From assembly GCA_013697825.1 (NCBI GenBank), contig JACCWD010000136.1, forward strand, positions 1 to 37,582: 37,582 nt of DNA, written 5' to 3'. Made by a program: the position numbers and the translations under genes. Positions 1 through 7,045 of this stretch are shown here, in pieces. Source of the stretch: Rubrobacter sp. (GTDB lineage: Bacteria > Actinomycetota > Rubrobacteria > Rubrobacterales > Rubrobacteraceae). How positions within the stretch are numbered: the stretch's first letter is position 1; each line of letters starts with the position of its first letter. The notes beneath the pieces are model-generated. The model did not search any database and was not told the origin of the DNA. It was given only the letters and a program-made list of their open reading frames with translations.

Positions 1-42
1 GGGATGTCGAATGGCGAGTGTCCATTTATCTCGTGCATCTAT

Positions 43-708
43 CTAGATCTCGCCCCTCTTTTGGAGTTGCTCCATGAGAACCAGCAGCATATCTTTCTGG
101 TCGCTGGACAAACCCAGGCTGCGGTGAAGTATGAGCCTGTTCTGCTCGACTCTGAGCGCCTCGACCACCTCTTGATCCACGAGGGGCCTGTCCTCGCCGC
201 GCCTGAACCAGTACGCCGGATCCACGTCGAACGCCCTGGAGAGGGCGAGTAGCTGCTGGAGCGTCGGATTCTCCAGATCGCCGGAGCGCATCCGCTGGAG
301 TTCTTCCTCCGTCACCCTCCCCGCTGCCCGCTTGGCTACCTCCGCGCTGGTCATGGCCTCTCCGGTGCGCTCGTCGGGAATCGAGGCAAAGAGTTCGTTC
401 AGCAGATCCTTCAAGGAAGCGCCTTTCGGAACGAACATGAGATCGCCCGAACCTTGCGGGATTTCCCACATCTCCGGCTCCTCTAACCATAGCTGCGCGG
501 GAAAGCCCATCGTCTCGGCTATCGCCTTGAGCTTGTCGAGACCCGGCTGTTTTATGCGGTCGCCCAGAAGATTGGAGAAGTACGAGGCGTTGACGAAGCC
601 GGAGGTCGCCTCCTCCATGCGGGCGCCGGTCCACGCTCCGCCCTCGGGGTGCGGATGGGCGTCCAGCAAACGCCGGAACATTTCGCCGTATCTCAGGTTG
701 CGTCTCAC
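43..708 (-). CDS. XRE-family regulator with two helix-turn-helix segments (EspR-like)
   Basis: Cytoplasmic DNA-binding protein of 221 aa. Residues about 6-80 carry an atypical helix-turn-helix of the EspR type, with a long insertion before the recognition segment (FVNASYFSNLLGDRI). Residues about 105-165 carry a second, more ordinary XRE segment (MTSAEVAKRAAG, then NPTLQQLLALSRAFDVDPAYWF). The order matches actinobacterial regulators that bind DNA as dimers. The start is GTG at 708 with GGAG only three bases upstream; an internal ATG at 681 is an alternative. It lies nine bases downstream of a 47-codon ORF on the same strand and diverges from the VapBC-like pair, so it may be transcribed from the shared 862-937 region. 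Its target is unknown. The family call is solid; the function within the element is inference. Confidence 0.8.
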   Translation of the reverse strand: MRRNLRYGEMFRRLLDAHPHPEGGAWTGARMEEATSGFVNASYFSNLLGDRIKQPGLDKLKAIAETMGFPAQLWLEEPEMWEIPQGSGDLMFVPKGASLKDLLNELFASIPDERTGEAMTSAEVAKRAAGRVTEEELQRMRSGDLENPTLQQLLALSRAFDVDPAYWFRRGEDRPLVDQEVVEALRVEQNRLILHRSLGLSSDQKDMLLVLMEQLQKRGEI

Positions 709-717
709 AAGCTCCGA

Positions 718-861
718 TCACCCCGCAGTAGACTCGGTGTATTTTATGCCGCACCTCTTCCTCACCGCCACTTCGATCTCACAGAATATCGCTCTCCCAG
801 AACGATCTCGTGGAGCCGATTCAAGCGCCACTCGCCAAGAATCCCTCCAAACATCCTCCAT
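718..861 (-). CDS. Small hypothetical protein upstream of the XRE regulator
   Basis: A 47-codon ORF starting at ATG 861, with AGGAAG nine bases upstream, and ending nine bases before the regulator at 43-708. The product starts MEDVWRDSW and has a basic C-terminal half with two cysteines (FCEIEV, RKRCG). I recognise no domain. The ribosome-binding site, the short gap and the shared direction suggest a leader gene cotranscribed with the regulator, but an ORF this short can arise by chance. Confidence 0.4.
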   Translation of the reverse strand: MEDVWRDSWRVALESAPRDRSGRAIFCEIEVAVRKRCGIKYTESTAG

Positions 862-879
862 GGCGACGCACTTCCTGTC

Positions 880-908
880 ACGCAAAAGTGTGCTACGCTT
901 TTTTGCGT
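880..908. promoter_or_regulatory. Inverted repeat in the divergent promoter region of the VapBC-like pair
   Basis: ACGCAAAA (880-887) and TTTTGCGT (901-908) are perfect 8-bp arms. Between them lies TGCTACGCT, which resembles an extended -10 (TACGCT at 894-899) for rightward transcription. An operator over the -10 would fit autoregulation by the downstream antitoxin, which is usual for such pairs. The placement is seen; the role is inferred. Confidence 0.4.
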
Positions 909-937
909 GAATCCTATCATGACGGAGGTTATGTTCG

Positions 938-1195
938 GTGGCTACGAGGAGCGGAGACAGGCAGAATGTCACATTGTCGTTGCCCAGGGAGGTTGTGCGG
1001 GAGGCGAAGGTGATCGCGGCGAAGCGGGACACTTCCATTTCGGCGCTCATGGCTGGGGTTTTGAACGGGATCATCGAGGAGGATCGCGGCTACCGGGCGG
1101 CTCGCGAGCGAAGTTTGAGGAGGCTCGCCAGGGGCTGGGATCTCGGCACCGGAGGAGAGAGAACCTGGACGAGGGACGAACTGCATGAGCGATGA
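938..1195 (+). CDS. VapB-like ribbon-helix-helix antitoxin
   Basis: An 85-aa protein from GTG 938, chosen because GGAGG at 924-928 lies nine bases upstream. The N-terminus (VTLSLPREVVREAKVIAAKR) is a ribbon-helix-helix pattern: one beta strand, then two helices ending in SALMAGVLNGIIEE. The charged tail (RTWTRDELHER) would wrap the toxin. It overlaps the PIN toxin gene by 11 bases, the translational coupling typical of VapBC. It is expected to neutralise the toxin and repress its own promoter, where an inverted repeat is present. Pair membership is well supported; VapB naming rests on partner and fold, not on a subfamily match. Confidence 0.8.
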   Translation: MATRSGDRQNVTLSLPREVVREAKVIAAKRDTSISALMAGVLNGIIEEDRGYRAARERSLRRLARGWDLGTGGERTWTRDELHER

Positions 1196-1640
1196 GATCC
1201 CGGACGGCGCTCCCGCCTTCGTGGATTCCAACGTCCTCATCTACGCACACGACGAGGGCGCGGGCATCAAGCGCGAGGCGGCGAGAGCGCTTCTCGAAAG
1301 GTTGTGGGAGGAGCATTCCGGCAGGTTGAGCGTACAGGTTTTGCAGGAGTTCTTCGTCAACGCGACCATCAGTTCGGGGAGGCGGAAGTTGGAGCATCCC
1401 CTCGATGCCCAGGAAGCCCGCGAAGTGGTCGAGGACTTCTCCAAGTGGGGCGTCCACCGCCCCGGAGCCGCCGACGTACTCGCCGCCATAGACATCCACC
1501 GTCGGGTGGGCATCTCGTTCCGGGATGCCATGGTCGTGCAAAGCGCCTCTTCACAGGGCTGCGAAGTGCTTTTCTCCGAGGATTTGAACGACGGGCAAAT
1601 CTACGAGGGAGTACGCCTCAAAAACCCCTTCGCAACATAA
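1185..1640 (+). CDS. vapC: PIN-domain ribonuclease toxin, VapC family
   Basis: A 151-aa PIN-domain protein. The acidic metal-binding residues are visible: D14 in FVDSNVLIY, E55 in QVLQEFF, D114 in SFRDAMVV and D133 in FSEDLND. VapC toxins are magnesium-dependent RNases that usually cut tRNA or rRNA. Length and motif spacing fit an intact enzyme. The start at 1185 lies inside the antitoxin gene (11-base overlap). The last 23 bases overlap the 3' end of the convergent Xre-like gene at 1618, so the transcripts are antisense at their ends. The substrate cannot be read from sequence. Confidence 0.88.
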   Translation: MSDEIPDGAPAFVDSNVLIYAHDEGAGIKREAARALLERLWEEHSGRLSVQVLQEFFVNATISSGRRKLEHPLDAQEAREVVEDFSKWGVHRPGAADVLAAIDIHRRVGISFRDAMVVQSASSQGCEVLFSEDLNDGQIYEGVRLKNPFAT

Positions 1641-2019
1641 CGATCCTCGTCAAAAACTCGAAGGCGGGAGCTTCGGAGACCCGGTGGAATGTCGGGGATT
1701 CGAGTTCGGAGATCAGCCGCGACAGCCGACGGCAGTCGCCGTTCGCCAGTACGGCGAGGGGCTTCTCGTCGTTTAAAGCCGCCACCGGCTTGTGGAGCCA
1801 GACCGAAATGTACTTTGGATCCATCATTCGCGCCAGACGCTCCACTGTCGTCGAAAGCTCCGCTAGTCGCTCCGCGCTCGGCCCGGAAGGCGTCCTATTG
1901 CGCCGAGTCCACGCTCCCACCGTACTTGCCTCGGCGCCCGTGGCTCGAGCGATATCCCGATCGCTCAATCCTACGACCTTATGAACGTACACAACTTTCT
2001 CGGCGAATGTTGTTTCCAT
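1618..2019 (-). CDS. Xre/MbcA/ParS-type antitoxin-like protein, orphan
   Basis: A 133-aa protein read from ATG 2019. The N-terminal half is a helix-turn-helix (GLSDRDIARATGAEASTVGA). The C-terminal half resembles the toxin-binding domain of Xre/MbcA antitoxins (DUF2384): ISVWLHKPVAALNDEKPLAV, then a short acidic-basic helix. Antitoxins of this type normally pair with RES-domain toxins. No toxin gene adjoins it on this strand, and the RES gene at 2753 has its own antitoxin. A promoter (TTGTTC-17-TATAAT) ends only ten bases before ATG 2019, so the transcript is leaderless or nearly so, which is why I prefer this start to the one at 2031. It may be an orphan antitoxin or an immunity relic. Confidence 0.65.
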   Translation of the reverse strand: METTFAEKVVYVHKVVGLSDRDIARATGAEASTVGAWTRRNRTPSGPSAERLAELSTTVERLARMMDPKYISVWLHKPVAALNDEKPLAVLANGDCRRLSRLISELESPTFHRVSEAPAFEFLTRIVMLRRGF

Positions 2020-2029
2020 ACAAAACCGC

Positions 2030-2058
2030 ATTATAGAAAGAGCGTCAGAGTAGAACAA
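2030..2058 (-). promoter_or_regulatory. Promoter of the orphan Xre-like gene, likely leaderless
   Basis: On the minus strand, TTGTTC (2053-2058) is followed 17 bases later by TATAAT (2030-2035). The ATG at 2019 lies ten bases beyond the -10, so transcription would begin at or within a few bases of the start codon. This is a good sigma-70-type match. Confidence 0.6.
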
Positions 2059-2117
2059 AGATCAGACAATCGAAACTTGATACTGACTGTTCAGTTCTCA
2101 TCGAATCCTGCACTACC

Positions 2118-2615
2118 TTAACCCGAAATGATGCCATCGCCGAGAAGCTCGTCGAGCGTCTGCAGCTGAAAGTCGTGCACGTCTACTCCGACGTTTACGA
2201 TCCTCGCGCCGTCGGCTCGATGCATCTCGTCCCACGCATTATGCACGTGTCCGGCAAAGGTGACCTCTCCCGCCCGCGCATGTTCGGGGTAGTGGACGCA
2301 CCGTATCCCGCTTATCTCGTACTCCTTATAGACTTCGTCGAAGCCGAGTTCGCGCATTCGCTTCGCCGAGCGGTCGTGGTTGCCGAGAACGAGGATCTTG
2401 TGGCCGTCGAGTTCGGCGAGAAGCTCCTCAATCCGCCCCACGCCGACCAGCGCGAAGTCGCCAAGATGGATCACGGCGTCCTCTCCACCGAGGACCATGT
2501 TCCATCGCCGAACAATCTCCTCGTCCATCTCCGAGGCGGTGACAAACGGTCGGTCGCAGTAGCGGCGGATCGCATCGTGTCCGAAGTGCGTGTCAGCCGT
2601 TATGCACATCGTCAT
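2118..2615 (-). CDS. Calcineurin-like metallophosphoesterase, small phage-type
   Basis: A 165-aa metallophosphoesterase with the full dimetal signature: D8 and H10 (TADTHFGH), G52-D53 (HLGDF), G78-N79-H80-D81 (LGNHD), H108, and G122-H123-V124-H125 (AGHVH). The arrangement matches the short metallophosphoesterases common in phages and mobile elements, which act on phosphodiesters or phosphomonoesters. It starts at ATG 2615; ATG 2609 would also work. It lies between the orphan antitoxin and the RES toxin, on the same strand as both. The family assignment is firm; the substrate is unknown. Confidence 0.85.
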   Translation of the reverse strand: MTMCITADTHFGHDAIRRYCDRPFVTASEMDEEIVRRWNMVLGGEDAVIHLGDFALVGVGRIEELLAELDGHKILVLGNHDRSAKRMRELGFDEVYKEYEISGIRCVHYPEHARAGEVTFAGHVHNAWDEMHRADGARIVNVGVDVHDFQLQTLDELLGDGIISG

Positions 2616-2752
2616 GCTCTCGCCCCTCTATCCATTCTTTTGCGATCCTCATTGGTTTCCTGCGGTAAGCAGTTTCTACGAAAACCAGCTTGACTTCGGC
2701 CACCGAATCCTTGCGAAGCTGGCAGGAAACCTCGGCTGCTCTACCGGTTGGC

Positions 2753-3358
2753 TCAATCGACGATCCTGAAGTCGTAGATTCGACGCAACTCGCTCCGGAA
2801 CGACACATCGTTCTCCAATGCCACTCCCTCCCGCTCGCGAACCAAATCCTCTGACATGCGTTCGAAGAGCGCGATCCCGTAGCGATCCGGATCGTGCTTC
2901 AGGCGGTAAGCAATCCCGTCCGGCTCCTCGGAATGTTCGTAGAGAGCACGCGACCATGCCTGCGAAAGCTCGTACCGACCGGAATACATTTCTCCGGTGG
3001 CTCCGAGTCGCGCGAGACCGCTTCCCCTGAGATCCACGAGTTTCAATTCCCGCCACGTACCGAGTACGGCGAGCCGCCTATTCGCGAGTTGACTGGCGAA
3101 GAACCGGCGTTTGCCTGGCTCGCGACCGAAGCTCTCGATGAACGCCCCGAATTCGTCGCTCGCCGCGTACAGCACCCCGTACTCGCCCTCCGGATCGTCG
3201 AACCGAGCCTTACGGCTGCGACCGAAGTAAACCGGATCGTAGCTCGAACGGTACGTCCTGCACCACGGCCCCGCGCACAGCCCACCCTCGACGAGAGGCA
3301 GCCGCCGCTCTGCCAAGTCAGGCGGCGGCCAGCCCTCCTCCTCGCCGCTAACGCCCAA
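2753..3358 (-). CDS. RES-domain NAD-degrading toxin
   Basis: A 201-aa RES-family protein. Toxins of this family destroy NAD+ by phosphorolysis or hydrolysis. The three conserved positions are visible: arginine in CRTYRSSYDPVYFG (residues 33-46), glutamate in AASDEFGAFIESFG (E75), and serine in SQAWSRALYEH. These are followed by the family's EPDGIAYRLKHD segment, here with L where many members have S. Its start overlaps the end of the antitoxin gene by 11 bases, so the antitoxin comes first and translation is coupled. Length is normal for the family. I expect NAD+ depletion when it is free of the antitoxin. Confidence 0.82.
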   Translation of the reverse strand: MGVSGEEEGWPPPDLAERRLPLVEGGLCAGPWCRTYRSSYDPVYFGRSRKARFDDPEGEYGVLYAASDEFGAFIESFGREPGKRRFFASQLANRRLAVLGTWRELKLVDLRGSGLARLGATGEMYSGRYELSQAWSRALYEHSEEPDGIAYRLKHDPDRYGIALFERMSEDLVREREGVALENDVSFRSELRRIYDFRIVD

Positions 3359-4013
3359 CCTGCTCCCCGTACACCTCGGCGACCTTCGCTACCTCCTCTA
3401 CCTCTCCGCTCTCGAGCGCCTCGGCCGAGGTCTTGCCGCCCAAAAGCTCTTCCTCCTCCAGGAAGAACTGCAGGGCCACCCAGCCGTCCTCGGGTTCTAG
3501 AGCCTTCAAAGCCCTCTCGAGTCCTTCGAGTAACCCGTTCTCCGTGAACTGGAAAGCCGGGTAATGCATCCCGTGCCTACCCAGCACGACGGCGATGAGC
3601 CTGCCGCCCTTGCGCCGCTTATCCACCGCGTCCCGCGAAAGCCCCAAAAGCTCGGCTACATCAGAGACCCCGAGGGCGCCGCCCGCTTTCTCAAGAAGCT
3701 CCCGGCGGTAGGCGAGCCCTTCAACCCGGGCCTTCGCCAACTCGTCCATCCCCTCGACGAACTCGTCCATGACACCGGCGGAGAGCAGCGTCAAGAACAC
3801 CGCCCGATCCTCGCTCTCCGAAGCCGTCCTCACCAGTGCCTCCTCCGGCAAGTATCCGACACCCTCCCGCATCTGCCTGAGCGCCCGCGCCAACACCACT
3901 TGCTCCACAGCCCCACCGCGTGCGGCCTCCATGATTCGCAGTGCCTGCACCACCAGCTCGTCCGGCAAGTCCCTCGAAACCCGCTCGAACTCCCCCGCAA
4001 GGCTCTCGTTCAT
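3348..4013 (-). CDS. Antitoxin partner of the RES toxin (HTH plus Xre/MbcA-like domain)
   Basis: A 221-aa protein if ATG 4013 is used. AAAGGAG lies nine bases before that ATG but only three before the in-frame GTG at 4019, so I prefer the ATG. Residues about 1-110 are helical and unassigned. A helix-turn-helix follows (VSDVAELLGLSRDAVDKRRK), then the segment characteristic of RES antitoxins: MHYPAFQF, a gap, DGWVALQFFLEEEELLGGKT, then the EVAKVAEVYGEQ end. The C-terminus should bind the toxin and the HTH its promoter. An 18-bp inverted repeat brackets that promoter. The long N-terminal extension is larger than in simple RES antitoxins. Confidence 0.75.
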   Translation of the reverse strand: MNESLAGEFERVSRDLPDELVVQALRIMEAARGGAVEQVVLARALRQMREGVGYLPEEALVRTASESEDRAVFLTLLSAGVMDEFVEGMDELAKARVEGLAYRRELLEKAGGALGVSDVAELLGLSRDAVDKRRKGGRLIAVVLGRHGMHYPAFQFTENGLLEGLERALKALEPEDGWVALQFFLEEEELLGGKTSAEALESGEVEEVAKVAEVYGEQVGR

Positions 4014-4016
4014 CTC

Positions 4017-4087
4017 CACGAACTCCTTTGCTATACTGTTTCTGATTATACATCCAAACTAGAAAACGCATAGCAAAGGAGTTCGTG
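4017..4087 (-). promoter_or_regulatory. RES antitoxin promoter enclosed by an 18-bp perfect inverted repeat
   Basis: Arms 4017-4034 (CACGAACTCCTTTGCTAT) and 4070-4087 (ATAGCAAAGGAGTTCGTG) are perfect complements 35 bases apart. On the minus strand the spacer holds TATAAT (plus coordinates 4045-4050). The downstream arm contains the ribosome-binding site AAAGGAG of the antitoxin gene. A dimeric regulator bound to both arms, or an RNA hairpin if transcription starts further upstream, could block initiation or translation. A clean -35 is not obvious. Confidence 0.6.
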
Positions 4088-4140
4088 CCGATCCAACCGG
4101 AAACCTCCGACATCTACGCAACTTCGACGTATAAATGGAG

Positions 4141-4359
4141 CTACCTGAGTATTTCGCTCCAGATCTGACCAGACTCGTCTTGATGCTCGCTCAGCCACAC
4201 ATTGATGTCGCTGCGGCGCACGATCCTGCTCCGCCCAACCCGGTACGAAGGAACCTCGCCCGTCCGCAAAAGCTCGTACGCCTTCGTCCTCCCGCACCGC
4301 AACAACCGGGCGACCTCATCCGGCCTCAGAAACTCATGCTCGCCAGCCCGAGTATCCAT
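4141..4359 (-). CDS. Excisionase-like helix-turn-helix protein
   Basis: A 72-aa MerR/excisionase-type DNA-binding protein: FLRPDEVARLLRCGRTKAYE is the winged-helix first half, and VPSYRVGRSRIVRRSDINVW is the wing and final helix. It starts at ATG 4359 with GAGGAGG ten bases upstream; longer in-frame extensions lack a site. Small proteins of this class near integrases direct recombination towards excision or regulate the element. It diverges from the PadR-integrase pair across a short AT-rich region with a promoter for each direction. Whether it acts as the true Xis of this element is inference. Confidence 0.75.
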   Translation of the reverse strand: MDTRAGEHEFLRPDEVARLLRCGRTKAYELLRTGEVPSYRVGRSRIVRRSDINVWLSEHQDESGQIWSEILR

Positions 4360-4430
4360 CACCGCCTCCTCATCCTTCCCGCGCCACCGCCGTGGCGCAT
4401 CTTTTCTAGTGCATGCTGCACAGTAGAGAT

Positions 4431-4499
4431 ATGATAAGCTCGCCTCCACTACTTTTCAACATCCAATACTTTGTATTTCATAATAATATGATATATAGT
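4431..4499. promoter_or_regulatory. Back-to-back promoters between the excisionase-like and PadR genes
   Basis: Leftward: TTGAAA (plus 4454-4459) and TATCAT (plus 4431-4436), spacer 17. Rightward: TTGTAT (4471-4476) and TATAGT (4494-4499), spacer 17. The region is far more AT-rich than its surroundings and carries ATATGATA near both -10 elements, which could be sites for the PadR protein. A TTGACA at 4509-4514 has no matching -10. Confidence 0.55.
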
Positions 4500-4577
4500 A
4501 GCTTTCGGTTGACACTTTTAGGACATGGGAGGCGGAGGTTGGCTGCGGGGCTTGCGGAGGATCGGAGCGCGAGACTT

Positions 4578-4925
4578 ATGACGGCGGGTCTTGACATCTG
4601 CCTGCTCGCGATGATCGCCGAGAGGGATCGCTACGGGTACGAACTCATAAAGAACCTCGAATCTGAGGGACTCAGGCTCGTCAAGGAGGGCAGCGTCTAC
4701 CCCATGCTGCGGCGGATGGAGAAGGAGGGTTTGATCGAGAGCCGCGTAGCCCCCTCGACGGACGGCCCTCCTCGGAAGTATTACCGCATCCTGCCGAGGG
4801 GCGATGAACTGCTTGTCGCGTGGGCGAACGGGTTTATCGAGTTCACGGATTCGGTGAGGGGAATACTCGAGAGGAGGATGAACCTCGACCCGCCGCCCAC
4901 GCCAGACGACAGACAAAGCGCGTGA
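4578..4925 (+). CDS. PadR-family transcriptional regulator
   Basis: A 115-aa regulator. The winged-helix core is typical of PadR: GLDICLLAMIAERDRYGYEL, then EGSVYPMLRRMEKEGLIESR, then PPRKYYRILPRGDELL. A helical C-terminus (residues about 75-100) would dimerise. I place the start at ATG 4578, with GGAG ten bases upstream; an in-frame TTG at 4539 has its ribosome site too close. The gene is followed 33 bases later by the integrase and is probably cotranscribed with it, so it may control integration. The ligand is unknown. The family call is secure; the role in the element is inferred from position. Confidence 0.82.
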   Translation: MTAGLDICLLAMIAERDRYGYELIKNLESEGLRLVKEGSVYPMLRRMEKEGLIESRVAPSTDGPPRKYYRILPRGDELLVAWANGFIEFTDSVRGILERRMNLDPPPTPDDRQSA

Positions 4926-4958
4926 GAACGAAAACCGAAGACATCGGAAGGAGAACCG

Positions 4959-6113
4959 GTGAACAAGAAACGCGGAAACGGAGAAGGCTCCGTGACGAAG
5001 AGGAAGGACGGGAGGTGGATGGCACGCTACACCGTGTATACGGCGAAGGGCCAGCAGCGCAAGTCCGTCTACGGCAAGACGCGCAAAGACGCCTCGGACA
5101 AACTGGCGAAGGTTCTCTCGGACTGCGCGGAAGGCATCGTCTACGAAGACGACAACATGACGATGGATGAGTACCTCGACAGGTGGCTGAAAGGTTCCGT
5201 ACGCGGTTCCGTGCGGAAGAGCACCTACGACCGCGACGCATACCTCGTCTCCAACCACATAAGGCCCACGCTCGGGAGGATCAAGCTAAAGAAACTCTCC
5301 CCAGCACATGTGCAGGGCTTCTACCGGGAAAAGCTCGACGCCGGACTCAGCCCCTCGACAGTCCACAAAATCCACGCCATACTCCACAAAGCCCTCGCCC
5401 AGGCCGTCAAGTGGCATATGGTTCCTCGCAACGTCACCGAAGCGACCGATCCCCCGAAACCCACCCCGAAAGAGATGCGCCCGCTCTCGACCGAAGAGGT
5501 GCATAGACTTCTCGAAGCCGCGCGCGGCGACAAGCTCGAAGCCCTTTACGTCCTCGCCGTCACCACCGGCATGAGGCAGGGAGAACTCCTCGCCTTGAAG
5601 TGGCAGGACATAGATCTCGAAAACACAACCCTGAGCGTCAGGCGAACCCTCACCCGAGACGGCGGACGCTTCACCATCGGAGAACCGAAGACGAAGAAGA
5701 GCCGTCGCTCCATCCGCCTCACCACGCAAGCCGCGCAAACTCTCAAAGAACACCTCTCGCGCCAGCTACGCGACATAGAGATGCTCGGCGACCGCTACGA
5801 AGACAGGGGACTCGTGTTCACCACCGAAACGGGCGCGCCCGTCATCCCCTCCAACCTGCGCCGCCGCTCGTTCGCCCCGCTCTTGAAGAGGGCGAATCTG
5901 CCGAGCATCCGCTTCCACGACCTCCGCCACACCTGCGCGACATTGCTTCTCACGAAGGGCGTACACCCCAAGTTCGTCCAGGAACTCCTCGGCCACGCAA
6001 CCATCGCCATAACCCTCGACACATACTCCCACGTCCTCCCCGGCATGGGCGACGCGACCGCCCGCGCGATGGAGGACGCTCTCACTCCGTCGGACGGTGT
6101 GATCGCCGAATAA
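4959..6113 (+). CDS. int: Tyrosine-type site-specific integrase
   Basis: A 384-aa phage-type tyrosine recombinase. The N-terminus has the arm-binding AP2-like segment (GEGSVTKRKDGRWMARY), then a SAM-like core-binding domain (about 68-160), then the catalytic domain. Catalytic residues are in place: R206 (TGMRQGEL), a lysine near 244 (EPKTKKSRR), H320 and R323 (HDLRHT), H346 (LGHATI) and Y356 (TYSHV). It starts at GTG 4959 with GGAGAACC just upstream. It appears intact. Its 3' end faces the 3' end of tRNA-Ile 100 bases away, the usual placement beside the attachment site, so the element should extend leftwards. Confidence 0.93.
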   Translation: MNKKRGNGEGSVTKRKDGRWMARYTVYTAKGQQRKSVYGKTRKDASDKLAKVLSDCAEGIVYEDDNMTMDEYLDRWLKGSVRGSVRKSTYDRDAYLVSNHIRPTLGRIKLKKLSPAHVQGFYREKLDAGLSPSTVHKIHAILHKALAQAVKWHMVPRNVTEATDPPKPTPKEMRPLSTEEVHRLLEAARGDKLEALYVLAVTTGMRQGELLALKWQDIDLENTTLSVRRTLTRDGGRFTIGEPKTKKSRRSIRLTTQAAQTLKEHLSRQLRDIEMLGDRYEDRGLVFTTETGAPVIPSNLRRRSFAPLLKRANLPSIRFHDLRHTCATLLLTKGVHPKFVQELLGHATIAITLDTYSHVLPGMGDATARAMEDALTPSDGVIAE

Positions 6114-6118
6114 TCCGG

Positions 6119-6235
6119 GTTGGTGTCAAATTGGTGTCAAAAGAGCCGGGAGCGAATCCCGACCCTTTGTGCTGCTTCCACGTTTTTCCTGCAAAACGAA
6201 CTGTTTAAACTGTGGGCCTGCCTGGACTCGAACCA
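6119..6235. other. Putative attachment region between the integrase and the tRNA-Ile 3' end
   Basis: Just after the integrase stop, TTGGTGTCAAA occurs twice in tandem, as seen near other integrase genes. The 3' end of the tRNA (from 6213) would supply the crossover core, because tyrosine integrases commonly use the T-arm end of tRNA genes. I find no second copy of the tRNA 3' end in the first 6 kb, so the other attachment site should lie left of the window. Confidence 0.4.
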
Positions 6236-6286
6236 GGGACCTCATCCTTATCAGAGATGCGCTCTAACCACCTGAGCTACAGGCCC
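6213..6286 (-). tRNA. tRNA-Ile (anticodon GAT)
   Basis: Read on the minus strand, a 74-nt cloverleaf starts GGGCCTGTAGCTCAGGTGG and ends with the T-arm GGTTCGAGTCC and acceptor strand AGGCCCA. The anticodon loop CTGATAA gives GAT, reading ATC and ATT codons. The acceptor stem pairs GGGCCTG with CAGGCCC. No CCA is encoded. It is the probable integration target of the element to its left. A promoter lies 41 bases upstream. Confidence 0.95.
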
Positions 6287-6326
6287 GAAGAGATCCGCGC
6301 CGGGGAACCCCCGCTCGCGCCGGGTA

Positions 6327-6355
6327 AATTTACAATACCCCGCCCCCTCTGACAA
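6327..6355 (-). promoter_or_regulatory. Promoter of tRNA-Ile
   Basis: On the minus strand, TTGTCA (plus 6350-6355) and TAAATT (plus 6327-6332) have 17 bases between them and sit upstream of the tRNA 5' end at 6286. A GC-rich inverted segment between the promoter and the mature end may be part of the trimmed leader. Confidence 0.6.
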
Positions 6356-6490
6356 GCGGATGGGACGCCATCGGCACGACGATTGAAGACGGATGGGGGG
6401 GGAAGTACAATCCGCTTTGATGAATTCAAAGTCTATTATGTTCACGACGACCACACACGAGCCTCGCGAACCGAGAGGAGCCTTTAGTCT

Positions 6491-6994
6491 GTGAGCGCAA
6501 ACGGCTTCACCCGCATGTCTATATACGGGATCAACTTAGACCTCTTCTCCTCGAGCCCCATAGTGATTCTCAAGGTCGAGGATGAGAACCGATACCTCCC
6601 TATCTGGATCGGCCAGCCCGAAGCACGCTCGATCCTCATGAAACTCCAAAACCAGGAATTCTCCCGCCCGTTGACGCACGACCTCGCCGTCAACCTCGTC
6701 TCCGAACTCGGCGGCAACATGGAGAAGATAACCGTGACCGAACTCCGCGACTCCACCTTCTTCGCCACCATAAGCGTGGACATCGGCGGAAGGAAGGTTG
6801 ACGTTGACTCCCGCCCCTCCGACGCCATCGCCCTCGCCGTTCGCTCCGGAGCCGAAATCTTCGCCTCCGACGAGGTCATCGAGGAAGCCGGTGTCGTCTT
6901 CGAGGAAGCGATGGAGGATGCCCCCGAGGAAGAAGTCGTGGACAAGTTCAAAGACTGGATGAACCGCGTCTCCCCCGACGACTTCGGAAGATAG
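6491..6994 (+). CDS. Bifunctional nuclease family protein (DUF151)
   Basis: A 167-aa protein of the BFN/DUF151 family. The hallmark start is MSIYGINLDLFSSSPIVILK, followed by YLPIWIGQPEA, then LTHDLAVNLVSELGG and the conserved VDSRPSDAIALAVRSGAEIF. The acidic tail ends in a short amphipathic helix. Members have been described as having nuclease activity in plants and are near-universal in actinobacteria, where their role is not settled. The start is GTG 6491 with AGGAG ten bases upstream; the first eight residues precede the usual family start. It stands alone between tRNA-Ile and the convergent carboxylase gene series. Confidence 0.9.
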   Translation: MSANGFTRMSIYGINLDLFSSSPIVILKVEDENRYLPIWIGQPEARSILMKLQNQEFSRPLTHDLAVNLVSELGGNMEKITVTELRDSTFFATISVDIGGRKVDVDSRPSDAIALAVRSGAEIFASDEVIEEAGVVFEEAMEDAPEEEVVDKFKDWMNRVSPDDFGR

Positions 6995-7045
6995 GAAAAC
7001 GGGGGTCGGGAAAGCCCGGCTCCCGAGTTTTATTTCGGAGGCGGG

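Noticed and set aside
1185-2019. VapC and the convergent Xre-like gene as one toxin-antitoxin pair
   Set aside because: VapC already has a coupled antitoxin upstream, and the Xre-like domain belongs with RES toxins.
6140-6165. CCGGGAGCGAATCCCG as a tRNA T-arm remnant or second attachment site
   Set aside because: It resembles a T-arm only loosely and does not match the tRNA-Ile 3' end; more likely a small hairpin.
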